Of a stretch of DNA of 64,000 bases, positions 24,297 to 37,500 are shown piece by piece. The notes below the pieces were generated by a model, which was not told where the DNA came from, did no database searches, and saw only the letters and a list, made by a program, of their open reading frames with translations. The translations under genes were made by a program, and so were the position numbers. The stretch covers positions 1,240,001-1,304,000 of the forward strand of contig JBAJFE010000025.1 in NCBI GenBank assembly GCA_037903355.1. Direction: 5' to 3'. The stretch comes from Trichuris trichiura (lineage: Eukaryota; Nematoda; Enoplea; Trichinellida; Trichuridae). Every line of letters starts with the position of its first letter. Positions within the stretch are counted from its first letter, which is position 1.

Positions 24297-27200
24297 ATGG
24301 AGAGAACGACGTTAGATTTTCTCGTTAAGCTGGGTCGCGTTCAGGGGGAGCATCCAGTTGTTAACGAAGTGGTGCGCTACGATTTACTTTCCAAGCTGCA
24401 TAAGAAGATTACGCCGGAAGAGGCGAAAACGCAAAGGAGAGTCGTGGACAAGTGGCGTCCCGAGTACGAAGAACCGATAATTGAACCGCTACCGTCGGAG
24501 CATCATGGTGTTGTTGTTTTGGCCGTAAACCCACTGGAACGTTATCGTAAACGAATGCGTCGTCTGAAACCGTACGTTAACAGTTCCACGTCGCAGAGCT
24601 TTCACCGGTTGTTTTCACTTGCAGACCAACACCTCTGAACCTTGCTGGTGATTACTCACCGGATCAATTGGACAAATGCTTCGTTGCTAGATGCAATGAA
24701 AATTGTACGTTAACAGTTTTCAAGTTTTCGCCAATTTATTTTTTCCGACGAGCTTTACTTTCGTGCGTAAGAGTTGGATTAAACCGACGGACTTAAGCTG
24801 GGGAGTTCCAAAAAATAGCTTTTATTCGATCTTATATGTTTTCCCTTGAGATATTCCGGGTTCTAGTTTAGAGCACTTCTTACAGTAGGTGAAAAAGGAA
24901 ATCTTTTCCAACGGGGGTACTGTACACATAAAAATGATGCGTAGGGCAAACATGACAACTTTTAAGAAATTTCCAAAATCGGGGTTGCACTGCAGTTTGC
25001 AAAAGTGTGAGGAAGCAGAAGCAGACATAAAGTTTATTATCCTCAGGTTTCGAGGTCACCCAGTATGCCGCCGTCAGCAAAAAAAAAAGAAAAAAGTTCA
25101 GTACGCGCTGTGGGAGCCTGACGGAGATTAAGTGAATTTAAGCTTAGCCATTGCTCAATTGCGCAAGTTTGGTCGGCTTTGTGATTGTTGAGTAAAGCTG
25201 AATCTTTAGAAAATAGCGCGTACAAAACTGTTTTCCTTAATTATAGAAATTTGCATAATCTTTAGTTACTCGTTGTTTCAAGTAGACTTTTATTGCACTT
25301 CAAGTTAGCAGTAGGCGTCAGTATGGCAATGCCAACAAGTGCGTACGGTAAAGGAGTCGGTGATTTATGAATAACCGATTTGAAGAATTCGAGTATCCAT
25401 TATCAGCAGCAAATTTACGCTACACTTCCCGTGGGAATTTCGCATTGGTATTTCAGCGATTTTTCTTTTAAGACGGTGTAAAAATGACCGTGGATGATGT
25501 CAGAAGAGCTTTCATCCATTACGAGTACGCTTTGCTCGATGTGGAAAGGCAGTTGCGTCGTCAATGCGGAATAACCGGCGTTCAATGCAACATATGCCGT
25601 TCGGTATTACGTCATTTAAACTACAGCACGTCGAACTGTAGTTTTTACGTGTTCGCAGGATGAAGAGGAGCCGCAAAATGAGACACTGTTCTGTAGTAAA
25701 TGCGATGTGGTCGTTCATCTGGCTTGCTACGGTTTGGACAGAAAACCGCACAGCGGAAAATTTGTCTGCGACTTGTGTCATCACGGTATGCCAGTAGCGT
25801 GCTGTTTTTGCGGGAGAGGTCTTGGTGCGATGAAGTTCGATCAAAATTTGCAATTTTGGTATCACGTTGCTTGCGCGCTTTGGTTGCCGGAAGTTCGCTT
25901 TCACGATTGGCGTAGAATGAAGGACATCTTCTTCGTTTGGAAAGAAAAATTTGTAAGCCGTTATGTAACATTCTTTCCTTTTTTCATATGTAGCATAGTT
26001 GTTTTCGGGATTTGCTTTGATCTATCCCATTTAGAAAAAGCACCTCTGCATAGTTTGCAGAAGAATGGTGGGAATGACAATTCAATGTAAGGCTAAGTCT
26101 TGCACGATACGGTACCACGCATCCTGCGCGCAAGAAGCCGGCTACAAAATGGACTACGTCGTATTCGACGAGAGGGTTGAATTGAAAGTAAGAATAAAAG
26201 CGATATCAATGCTTCTACGCGTAAATAGGTGTAAGGTGAAATACCCTTTCAGAGTTATTGCTCCAAACATGGAAAAACCATTAAAATGTGTCGACCGCAA
26301 ACCTTTTTGCAATTTTCAATGAATGTTTACGTGCCAAAAGCGACGAAAGGTTGTCACTATTTGTTAGCGCGCCATTGGCTAACGAGAAAAATTTTTGTAA
26401 GTCTTTTATTTTACTTTTTGTACCTTATGCTAATTAGGATGCGCGTCAAAATCCCGAATCGCAGAGTCATAGGCGCGGGTTTTTCTCGCACTTTCGGGAT
26501 TGCGATCCAATGCCGTCCTATGCTAATGAGAATTGTTTGTTTTTTTTTAAAAAAATATTTCTATTTAGTATCCGTTCATGGACGTCTATTGGGACGACTC
26601 GCTTATGCCCGTACGAAATGATCCTCCGGAGCTGCTCGAGCTGGAAGACCGCGTCCATATAGTAAGTTGCGCGCGCGCGGGCTTTCGTGTTAATCGTACC
26701 GACATGTTCAGGAGTTGGTATTTATGTGCGCCATCGAGTTGGACGGTCCCATTTTTACCGGTTTCATGGGTTCTGCGGCCCGATGCCGATTTGCGGATTA
26801 TTTTTACGAACTGAACGACAGTGTTGTTGACCCAAGAAAGAAGCGCGCATTATGCGCCAACGGCGGTATGTCCACCAACGAAACAAGTTTTTTTCCTTTT
26901 TCGTAGGTTGTAGTAACCGGCTGGAGCTTTTAGACAGAGCTTTGATGTTCCCGCCCGATCTGAACAGTCCGTTGCTCCCTGTTAAGGAGTATTTTAAGCT
27001 TTTATGGGGTGCGGCAATGACGGTGGAATCTTTTCAAGACTTTGACCATGTTGGACCAAGAAAAAATTGTCCGTCCCTTGCCCGTATGAATCGACAGGGT
27101 GCGTGTATACATTTTCTATTTCCTTTTCCTAACGCGATTGGCTTTCAGCCTCGCCGAAGAACGTCAAAGTTGAATTGCAGGAAATGATGGACAGCGATGA

Positions 27201-28833
27201 ATCGCCAAGCGAGTCGAAACCTTCGGCTGAACGTTGGGCATCGAAGAAACGCAAAAAAGGTACTGTTGGCCAAAGCGCGTCCATTCTTTTCTTTTTCTCT
27301 AAACAAATCCGTTTAAGGCAAAGGCGTCAATCGGCGTTGGACTAGAATGAGTATGTTGCGCCTAGCTTTGCGTGCTTTCTCATGCTGAACGGATATTTTG
27401 CAGAAAGGAAAAGGACCACTTCCGCTACGTTCCTTAAGACCGCCGAAAGGAAATTAGTCGACCTGAAGCTAGGTGAGGCTATATAAGCTTGGCGGGTAGC
27501 TCCGGGAAGTAAACGCCTTGTTCGGACATTTTAGGCGTCAAGACGGCTCAGCCACCGGAAAATGGGCGTACATCTTCAGGCAGTAGCGCCACAGTAGGCG
27601 TCAACAGTGTGAAATTGGAGCCTCAGGTTGCAATCGAAGGTAATGCAACTTCGTCTACGGAACTGTGTGCCATTGTTTTTACGATAAACTGTTTTTTTAT
27701 TCGTAAACAGACCTACCTTCTACCAGCAAAGGTTTCCGCGGATTTGAAGAAGAACTGTCACCCGTTGGTGCATGCAGGCGAAGCAATCGACCAGGTTTTA
27801 TTAAGCGACGATCCCTCCCCGTGTTGACTGCTGATAAAATGTTTTGCATATTTTAGTAAAGTTGACATGGAAAGCAGCTGAGGTGAAGAACAACCTCGCA
27901 ACCGGCAAGGATAAGAATGTAACGATAAAAATAGAGCCGACGCTAATCAGCCCGCCAACAGGTGGGCGTGTATACGAGATCGTGTGTTTTATTTATTACA
28001 ATAACATACGCGTTTTGCAGAATTTTCGCACGATGACTTATCACGCATCTGCTACAAACGTATTTTTTGTCGCATGCGTCTTTTTGCTCTCAATGAAGTA
28101 TCGTTCAACCGTTTAGTTCAACAAGCGTCGATAAAAGAGAAAAAAAGCCGGCCAGTTGCGTCAACGTCCAACACAGTATTTCGCTATTTCCCACTTTTCG
28201 CAGCTTCGCATTATCCAATGCCATGCATGACGGAACCGATGGAAATTTGGTTAAGTAAGGCTGGTTGTATTTGCGTATTTTTGTTCTTACGCCGTCGAGC
28301 GCTTTCTTATCAGTGGAAAACGAAGATAAAATTACGGAAGATCATCCCGGCGCCGAGATTTTGAACAACCTGAAAACGAACCCAGCCAACGCAGAGTACG
28401 CGAGTTTCGGTAAGCGGCTATGGGAATGTGTAACCTTTTTTTTCTTTGCTTTAATCCTTTCTTTTTTCAGTAATTTCCTACTTGAAAGCAAAGCGCTCTT
28501 CCGGAGAAAGTACGCGTCAGTTTGATGTTGCAATCTTTTGTTATTTCCATATAAGGGCGTATGCTTTTAGTACCAGCGCAAGATAAGGTAACGCCAAAGC
28601 GACGCGAACGCAAAATAACCATTAAGGAAGAGCCGGACATGCTTGAGCCAAGTGAGCAACAACTGAGTATTCTCTTAAATGTTGAATTAATCAATGTTGC
28701 TTCTTTCAGCGACTTCTCAGCTTCGCAGATCGCCAAGACTAGCAAAGACTGCTTGCAAAGGTTTTTAACAGCCTTCGAATATATTATTTGTACCTTTTGT
28801 ATAATATGGCGAATCTTTTTAGAATCGCCTTAA
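24297..28833 (+). CDS. JADE-family PHD-finger chromatin protein (21 exons, 851 aa)
   Basis: JADE/BRPF proteins are scaffolds of MYST (HBO1-type) histone acetyltransferase complexes. Exons: 24297-24571, 24625-24704, 25473-25603, 25659-25952, 26035-26187, 26253-26396, 26569-26661, 26712-26865, 26907-27098, 27149-27259, 27318-27350, 27404-27472, 27535-27639, 27711-27794, 27857-27961, 28021-28254, 28314-28409, 28471-28515, 28556-28651, 28710-28760, 28823-28833. All phases agree. The N-terminal YDLLSKLHKKITPEE...DKWRPEYEEP resembles the EPC-like region of JADE. PHD1 (about 157-202) has all eight zinc ligands (CNIC, CSKC, HLAC, CDLC). The extended PHD (about 210-316) begins CCFCGRGLGAMK, continues HVACALWLPEV and HLCIVC, and ends YCSKH. 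The C-terminal half is Lys/Ser-rich with short IKIEP/IKEEP motifs and ends in the basic RRSPRLAK. BRPF (LIN-49-like) is the alternative; GGAMK-like spacing favours JADE. The C-terminal half is unlike known members. Start: first ATG, 23 bases after the (TTG)9 tract. Confidence 0.82.
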
Positions 28834-29207
28834 GAACGACGTTGCAATAAGAGCCTTGTTTCCGGTCAGAGATGTGTACGGTTCCAACTAGTGCTTGTTT
28901 TTTCTTTTCAGATTATTGCCGAGTGACTTTGCGAATATTTTATAATATGGCAACAGGCAAAGTCGAAAGGGAGCACATTCCAAAAGCGCACGTTCTTCGG
29001 GGCTTTAAATTATTCCAGTATCAATCTCTTTTCGGCTACTTAACTACGTGTGTGTGTGTGTGTATGCTTTAGGCTTAGGGGTCTCCGCAATGAGCTTTAC
29101 TTTTATCCTCTTTTGTTCCCGATGAACGTTTTGCCTTATATGGCTGCTCAAATATAGTTTTATGCATTTGTTTTTAAGGGTAATCTATTTATTGTTGCCC
29201 GGTGGGA

Positions 29208-29213
29208 AATAAA
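29208..29213 (+). terminator. Probable poly(A) signal AATAAA of the JADE-like gene
   Basis: AATAAA about 375 bases past the stop codon, in an AT-rich stretch, upstream of the convergent minus-strand gene. Confidence 0.5.
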
Positions 29214-29662
29214 GTATTTACTCAATGGTGAAAAAGACGTCGGCGGAAAGCGCTCGTCGCTTCATATACTATTCTCCGAGTGGATCGTTGTCTTTCAGCT
29301 CGAAGATATCAACTGTTTTTTAGTCTTTACTGCAAAGCGCTTCCGGCGCGTACGTGTTTCTTCAATGAAAGTGCGTACTACTTTGTCGCTCTTTCGTTCA
29401 TGGTTTGACAGTACGGAACAGCGCAGTCATTTCATTGAGAAAATATGACGTCAGCTGTTGCTGTCTGTGGAGGGCCTAAATGCTACAGGCGACAAAATAT
29501 GCCATTATTCATTCGGTATTGATCGCCGGCTTTGGGCGTACCCCTTTCGCGGTAAGACTAAAAGTTTCGCTTGGATTTGCTCGTAAACAATACAGTATAC
29601 TTAACAGTAATCAGGTTGGTTGGACTCACAAAGATACAGAACGCCCATTTTATGCTTACGGT

Positions 29663-29749
29663 CATCCTGTTCTGCCCTTACCTAAGCCTTAGCCTAAACA
29701 GAAGGTTCATGTTTATGTTTAGGCTTAGGTAAGGGCAAAGCAGGGTAGT
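29663..29749. mobile_element. Hairpin element (MITE-like) with TTAGGC core, copy A
   Basis: The arms CATCCTGTTCTGCCCTTACC / GGTAAGGGCAAAGCAGGGTAG pair over about 26 bases, and continue as CTAAGCC / GGCTTAG. It is related to copies at 50659-50745 and 55356-55475, and lies between the 3' ends of two convergent genes. It has no coding capacity. I could not identify a target-site duplication. Confidence 0.6.
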
Positions 29750-29891
29750 CGGCCTCAAGCAAGCGCGTATTTTTCAGAGTTTACGCGCGAAAGACGAGCA
29801 ATCAATTTTTGAGAGTCGTCCATTGAAGTTCTTTTTTTCTTGTTTACTTTGTTTACACTAAAGAAATTGTACAAAAGAAGTAGCCGCCTTG

Positions 29892-32299
29892 TCAAGTGGT
29901 CGTTTCGTTGGAGGAGCGAAGAAGAAATGTCATTTTTTCCGCTTCGAGCAGCGACTTGGACGAGGCGTGAAGAAGGAAGAGAAGGCGATAGTGCTCTTCC
30001 ACGTCGATTTCGTACAAAGGATTCAGCATCCTTTTCACCAAATGGCAAAGCAGGGCGACTCGTTGATTGTCCAGCCATATTCGGGCTCGATCTTCGGTTG
30101 TTAGTCGGTCCGTTTTGCCGGCCACCCAAAACAAGTATTGCAGCAGAGTTTGCGCTCTCGTTAGCGCGTCGCATTTTCCCTCGAAGAGAACGTGCGCCGC
30201 TTTTGCCAGACCTATTTTGAACAGCGGAAAAACAGCGTACCATTTGTTGACGTTCGAAAGTGAGGACAAGTTGGCGCCGTCCGCGCAACGGTCGTTCAAA
30301 ACGTTGAGTATTTCGACCAACTGAGCGGCCGCAACTTTGCAGAGCGGTAACTTTGGGCGCGAATCGACTGTTTTGTTGTTTGACGTCATTCTCTCGTCGA
30401 TGAAGACCGAATCCCATTCCAACGTGACTCGCGGCATACGATCCGTCTCCATTTGCATAACAACTATGTCTTCAAGGTCGTTCTTCGTTTCTTCAATGCC
30501 CATGGATTGTAGAAATTTGAATACAGTAATCAATTGGATCATCAGGAAGTTGAATTTGTTTACAACCGAAACAAGTTGCTCGGCTGTTGTTGTTTGGTCA
30601 GCCAACGTTCGAGCGTAGCCGTTGACCACTTGCTTTGTTGTGCATAAGGTTGCTTTGGGCAGAATGTAGACGGTGCACGGAACGCACTGTTGGTGCTCTT
30701 CTTCGCTGTGGGTGCAGACGGTGTTTGCTTGCCAGCATTCTTGGCAGCAGAGTAGTTCGGAATTCAAATTTTCCCTCATTTCAACAACGCAAGGCAAAGT
30801 GAATGGCATTGGTCTTGTTTTGGGCCACGGATTTTTATACTTGGCGGGGACAACCTACAAGTAGTTTCGCTAATGGTATTTTCATCCCGGCAAGCAAAAC
30901 TTACCATGGCCGTTACGTTGGCTTCCTCGCCAGCCTAAAATAGACAGGTCTAAGTTCACAGTTTTGGAAGAAAAAAGAACTAAGAATGGTATGTGCGCAT
31001 GGGTACAAACGATGTTTTGTATACTCACTCCGACGCTCATGAAGCCGTCGTAGTAAACTGCAATGCGGGAAACGAGCACCGGTTTGTTGCTTCTCAATGT
31101 TACGTCCTTCCAGCAAAGCTTCGAGCTTGTTCCGCACCTTCCGTGACGACGCCACCATAGGTTGGCGCGCTTTGGAAAATTGTGGCATATATAACCTATA
31201 GTTGATAAATAGAGGAGCGAAGCTCGCTGCGTTCCTTGTTGCAATGTCGCTTCGTTCGAATATGTTTCGGACGATTTGGCAGATCGCTTCGACGTTTCCT
31301 CTTCTATAGGATTCAACTTGGCGTTGCTATGTTGCTTGGTCAGCGTGGAACAGTCGGTCATTGATGCGGTCAGGTAGTTGGACGATCGTGTTGAACTGAT
31401 CGTCCCGGAACGAGGTCCCATACTGTCTTAAAGGAAAGCGTTTTTTCAACCAGACGTACAAAGCTTGCGGATGCACAATTGAATGTGCAGTGCTCTTTTG
31501 TGGTCATTTCCATTTAAAAAAAAGCGACTTATACTATCCGTTAAAAGGCTGACCCTAACATAGCGATTGTGAATATTGGATGCCTGCCCGACATTAAAAT
31601 GAAGGTGCTTGCGGAGTACGTCGTCTCCTTATGGAAGCGGGAGAAAACTGGATCAACTTGGCGTCAAATGCGTATTATAAAAAGGAAAGCTGAAATTCTT
31701 GTTAAGAGTGTAGTGATCATGCCATCTCTTTCAAAATTTTATCTGTTTGAGTTGAAGCTATCGAAGCGGCGTTTGTATTTCGCATCAGCTCTTTTGCGTG
31801 AGAGCTATTGTCACGTTCAACCATAAGTATCAAACTATTGCATCCTATCCTGAGAATTCTTTAAAGGATACTGTATTATGTAGACCGGCCGTATAATGCT
31901 CAACGTTTGGCTTATGGAGTGTTCAACGATATTCATTATCGATGGCAGTTAATGGATCAAATGGAAAATACACTAATTTAGCTTGGACAAAGTGGCAGTC
32001 AAGGGCGAAAATTCTTCGAGGCGGCTAACTTCGCGCCCATTTCAAAGTGTCAACCTGTTTTGTGTCCTAATGTATCGGTGGAGCAGTAATAGTACCAACA
32101 AGAATGATAGTAATATCGCAGGTATCCCGAAAGAATTGAATTTTTTTCAGAAGGATAAACATGTATGACCTAACTAACGTATTTTGGATTAAAAGTATCC
32201 GTTATACTTTAGTAATAATTATTATAATTGTAATAGTTAAAGTATTATTATTCTTTCCTCTTTTTTCTTCTAAAATACCGCGAAAAGATTTAGAAAGGA

Positions 32300-32332
<33 letters not shown>

Positions 32333-34505
32333 CTTATTATTATTATTATTATTACTATTATTGTTGTTGTTGATTTCCATAGCGAACAATGCCTCTCTTA
32401 GCAATTTTATATTAAAGGTTGAAGATAAAAAGGTACTGAAGGCGTTTTAACACTCAGCTTTCTTCATAGTATGAATGCGCCGAATTTTATGAATTAAATA
32501 TGATTCACAAAGCCGGCGTCTTTCAAACTAGTCGTGTGACTTATAGTTAGCATTATTTCAGGAACTTGAAGCTACTTGTGCAACCATTAACAGGAAATTA
32601 TTAAAACCATGTTTTGTGGAGAATATTTAGACTTGTGGCATCAAAAGCCGTTCTATGGGCATTACTGACAGTTGTGCCGTCAAAGATCCCTTTAGCCCAG
32701 TGGATTTTCATGATAAAGAAAGTCTCCACATTTTGGATGATCTTCTTTAGATCAGATAAGCGTTAAAGCTGTATACACGTCACATAAGGATGCGTGCATC
32801 GTTTTGCATATGGCAGATGGAAATGTCGTCTACTTTTAAGTGAAGCTGCACACCTACAAAGTAATGATAATAATGCGTCAACTGGAAGGCTACTGCGACC
32901 TGTTGACCGCCTAAAAGGAATTTGCAGCTCAGAATGCTTTGGAGAAAAATTGAGGCACATAACTTTATGTATGGAAGAAATCCCGAAAGTTATCCCGAAA
33001 TCTCAGTTTCGCCAAAAGCAGCTCTAACCAAAGATAGATCCACAGAAAAGAATAATGATTGGACATCAACAAAAGAAGCAATCGGTTGTCAAGTAAGGTA
33101 AGTAATTTAAAGTTCCTATTTTGAGCTGTTTCCTTTGAGCGACTAAGGCTTGCGCTAACGCGATGATCATCGAGACTTTGTGACGACTTTTCTAAACATA
33201 TTGTTCTAAGAAAACGGTTTTGCTTGTTTTAAAAATATCTTTAGCCTTGACTAAAAAAAAAGTGGTGGTCATTTATAGGTGCAGGTTACCTTGAGCATAC
33301 GTATCGCGGCATTGTCCAATTCAAGTGTTAGCCTATTGATATTTGCTTTTGGTTTTTAAAAATGTCGCCCGTATCGATCGAATCGGAAAGCGTTGCAGAA
33401 TAATGTTAAGTGTGTATGTGTTGTGATGACTAAGAGCGATGCTGAAATTGCGTCTTGGCAATTTTTCGTTTCGACTCCAATTCGCGCAAAGCGAATACAT
33501 CAGTTTGCCTGTCGCGCGAACATAGCATACGCTCTTGTGCTCCATTTAAAATGGAAGTTGAAAGCAGGAAATGGTGTGTGCGCGCGCGCGGTTTGTTTTC
33601 AGTTGGAAAAGCAATTGTCCCTTGCTTGACTGCCCCTTTTGCTTAGCAGATCAATCATCGCTGCTCTGTTCACTTTTGCTGACAACTCCAAAATGCGCGT
33701 CGTCCATTTTTTAACATTTCCAAATTGCCATTGCATCTCGGCCCTTTGACTATGCAATTCCTTACGATCTATTGTACTCAGCCGCACAGACTGCTTTACC
33801 TGCATTTCTTATTACAACTTTGTATTCCGTTGGTTTTTCGACGTATATCCCATTCGACGTGCCTCCGCGGGCGTCCGTAATAAAAATCGACCAGCACGTA
33901 TTGGGAATATCCTTCATCTAATAAAAACACACGTCTCTGTTTCATCTTTCCTAAAGATGGAACAGAGACGTTGAGAAGGTTATGCGTGATGTGACTTTTT
34001 CTACATACAGCTGCAATGTATGAGGACGTAGACGGATAATGAAGGCAGAATTAGCAAGATAATAATTTTACCTTACTTATTTTTATTTCAGCTTTATGCT
34101 TTTCTTCGATTTTCAAAATATAACTCATTTTTATTTTAAGGTTACTTTACTTTTTTGAAAAATCTATCCACAGATTTTATTTGTTATTAGTATTACTTTA
34201 AGAAGCTTTAATTATCTAGTCTTACGTGTTATTTCAGCCTTATTCCACTGTGCTTTCCATTTTCGTTCCTGTGTATAGGCAATGTCGAAACTACTTCCAA
34301 AAACGGATAGCCTTTTTTGTTTAACTTCTCTCTCTCTCTCTCCCTCGTTCTCCCTCGCTTGCTTAATACTGCGGTGTACCCAAGATGACGGATATTTTTA
34401 TGGCTTTATCCTTTGACGCTTAATGACGATCAAGACATACCCTAAAAGGCCTGCAACGAAAAACGATTTTTATAACCAGTTAAAGAGCAGTTTTCTGTCA
34501 ATAGC

Positions 34506-34538
<33 letters not shown>

Positions 34539-37500
34539 TGTTATTATTATTATTATTTTTTATTATTATTTTTATTTTTATTACGGACACTCGTGTAGAT
34601 CAGACGGGATAATCCGCAAAAGTTCCAAGTTGAGCATAGAATCATTAAAAAAAGGCGGCTTGCTTTTCTACTCCTTCATCTGAAGCTTTTCCTATGTCCC
34701 TAGGAAAAAGTTCTTGATTCGATGAGTAAATAGCTTTTCCCGCCACTACCGCCGACGCAGTGTTGGTTAAGTTTAGACGCGGTTGAATATCCTTTGTCCT
34801 ATTTTGTTTGTGCCAAAATACTGAGCTCTGATTATGAAAAGCCTTGGGTCGATGAAATAGCATAGGTCACCTTAGGTGTCGACATAGGTCAGTTCGTCTT
34901 AAAATTGAGGCTACATCTCTTTCAGCGTCTTCCCGTTATTTCTACCGTAATTATGTCTGTTATATTTTTAATTAGGTTTTTTTGGCAAGTAAATAAGGGG
35001 TTATATTTTATGCGTAAAGCGTCGAAGCGAATTCTTCAGCCTACGCGTACGTTTTGTTATGCGAGACTCGACTATACCCCCATAGGAACGTTGGTGGAAA
35101 GCGCGTCTTTAACGATAGGTCTGCCTTGCGTAGTCGGAAGGGCAAACTTTTTTTCTCCACCATGGCAATTCATTTGTTGGCTGAAAAGCTCGTAAAGGCG
35201 GAACGAAGTCGTATGCGCCTCTCAGTTTTGTTGATTGTTCAACCTCTTAAAAGCGGTGTGTACACGCTCGCGCACTCTCCGCCGAAGACTTGTTCTTCCG
35301 CTGTAGGCTAACGCGCAACAACTCTGCTTGAAAATTCCTTCTCCTCAACTTGAACAGGAAATGAAAGAGATGTGTCGCGGCGGCGGCGGCGGCGAGCGTT
35401 CCAACGATAGGCTTGTTAATTTGTCATTTCTCCCTCTCTAACCTTTTGACGATGGCGCGAACGTTGGACCTTTCCCAATCGATTGGTTGTATTAAACTTT
35501 TTCAAAATCGTCTGAAACATTGCTGTCAACTTCCACGGGCGACCGACGAAGTATTAAGAGGGCTGAAAATTGCAACATTGCCCATGCCGCCTTGTTGGTC
35601 GAAGCAAGTCGGCATCCTTTTGGCCCGAACGATTTTTAAAAAACCCAAAAAGCCTCCAGTGCCCACTGCCGGCCAGATATCGTCTGCATCCTTTCTTTTT
35701 GCTTAACGTTGTCGGCCCAGCGCCATCACTACGCTCCGAGCGAGATTTTTTTCACTTCGATAAATCTCCGCAAGCGCGGTGCAATGGCATTCCATCATTT
35801 TCGGCCTCGTCGGGGAGAAGGGTTCACTTGAAGCATGCTTACCCCAGCTAACGTCAGTGATGTTTCAACAGTCCTTATCGATCGATCGACCGAATGGGGA
35901 ATTATTGGTCCATATGCAAATTTCCTTTTTTTTAAAAATAGCTTATCTCTTATCGACACTTACGGAGTTAATCGATCGAGTAGGGAATTGGTCCTTATGC
36001 AAATCTTTTTTTCAAATTTTTATCTTATCTAGGCTTTTGAAGTTGGAGCATTGCCAACCGGTCGATCGAAGCGGGGGAATTAAGCCTTATGCAAATTTTA
36101 TTTTAAAAAACAGCTTATCGTATCTGTGCTTACAAGGAAATCTCTTATCAGCGCGCGGTTGGCGTCTTGTTCTTGAGAAACCCTTTATGGAAAATTTGCA
36201 TACTTAAGTAGCATCTCTCCGTTGCGTGGTTGCGGCTTTCTTTCCTTCTAAGAGATTAGCGTACACACATTGTCTGGCCAAGATGTAAGAGTCGCGCGTT
36301 GAGTTTAAATTGCCCAATTACCATTGGACGTAAGCGGTCGGTGTCCCGGCAGGGATAGGCGAAATGACGTGCGACCCAACGGCCTTTGACGAAACGTAAA
36401 CTACGCCTTTTGAAAATGCTTGCAGCGCTAATGGGCCAACCAGCAGGGCGATTGTGTTGCGTTTCAATAGAACCTGGTTGCGCGGTTGCGAGTTGCCGCG
36501 ATGAGGTTGCAATTTTCTCCTGCAAAGACCAAAGGCCATTGGCCCTCAATAGAGATACAGAGAAGCGGAGGGACAATAAATCGAACGATCCTCGGAAAGG
36601 GGCAGACAGGTTCGATGCCGCTTCGAGCATTTGTATTATTATTTTTAAAAATTGCGGCCTTTGCAGTTTCAGCATAAGTGACCACACGCAAAAGGTCGTC
36701 AAAAACTGTTCAACTTCCATTGGGCGAAAGTAGACCAAAATGGACGTTTTGCAATTGACGCCTCGCGCGCGCGCGCGCGCGCGTCCCAGCCGATTTAAAT
36801 GTCAATAGTGTCCTTTTGGGGGATTGGAGAGAAAGATCGAAATAATGACCTTCGTATTTTAAAGTCTGCTGACCTCGTCTGCGCGCCACTTGGAATGAGC
36901 ATCGTTTGGAAAAATGGGCAGACAGCGGCAAAACCGGCTGTCCCGTCCCGACGAAGGCAACTTGCTTTCAAAGACGTGTCCTTCCAGTGGCACTTGAGGG
37001 GGAATGGCGGGAAAAAAACCTGATGTCCGCCAAGTTAAAGCATCCCTTGTTTTACGCCCACGGGGGCGGGGCAATTCGCGCTTTCGTTACTCTCTACACA
37101 TCTCCCTCCGTAACGACCACAAAGAATAGAGCGTATGCCTACCTGACAGAGCGATGGAGTCGCGTTCGGTGTTGTCTTCGCTGATTCGTATTTCGGCTAA
37201 TTCCTTCACGTTGACGCTACTGCTGTTCAACAATTCTTGGGACGCGGCGCAATAGTCGGTACCATGCAAAAAGCCAGTTCGAGCCTCCTTGCCAGCGTTG
37301 CTGCTGCTACCTCGATTCCACGATAGTGACGAGGGAAAATGTCGTAGCGAATGGAAACGCCATTGGGTGCTCGTATCAGCGCCGGTCGATAGACCAAGTA
37401 GTCTTCTTAGGTTACGGAATGGGTTACGTCGATCCGACGAGGCGCCGCCGCCGCTTTCTTGAACAACGCCCTTTGTTGAGTGCTGCTGCTGCTGCTGTCC

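Noticed and set aside
28169..28196. 28-base intron in the JADE-like exon 28021-28254
   Set aside because: Removing it breaks the frame needed to join exon 28314; reading through keeps all phases.
29755..30417. 220-codon minus-strand frame overlapping the last exon of the unknown gene
   Set aside because: Shadow frame: the overlapping 305-codon frame has better residue composition and splices cleanly to upstream exons.
31029..31104. A 22-base intron (GTGCTC...TTGCAG) in the minus-strand gene
   Set aside because: A 46-base GT-AG intron using donor GTAACA and the same acceptor gives a consistent frame, so no ultra-short intron is needed here.
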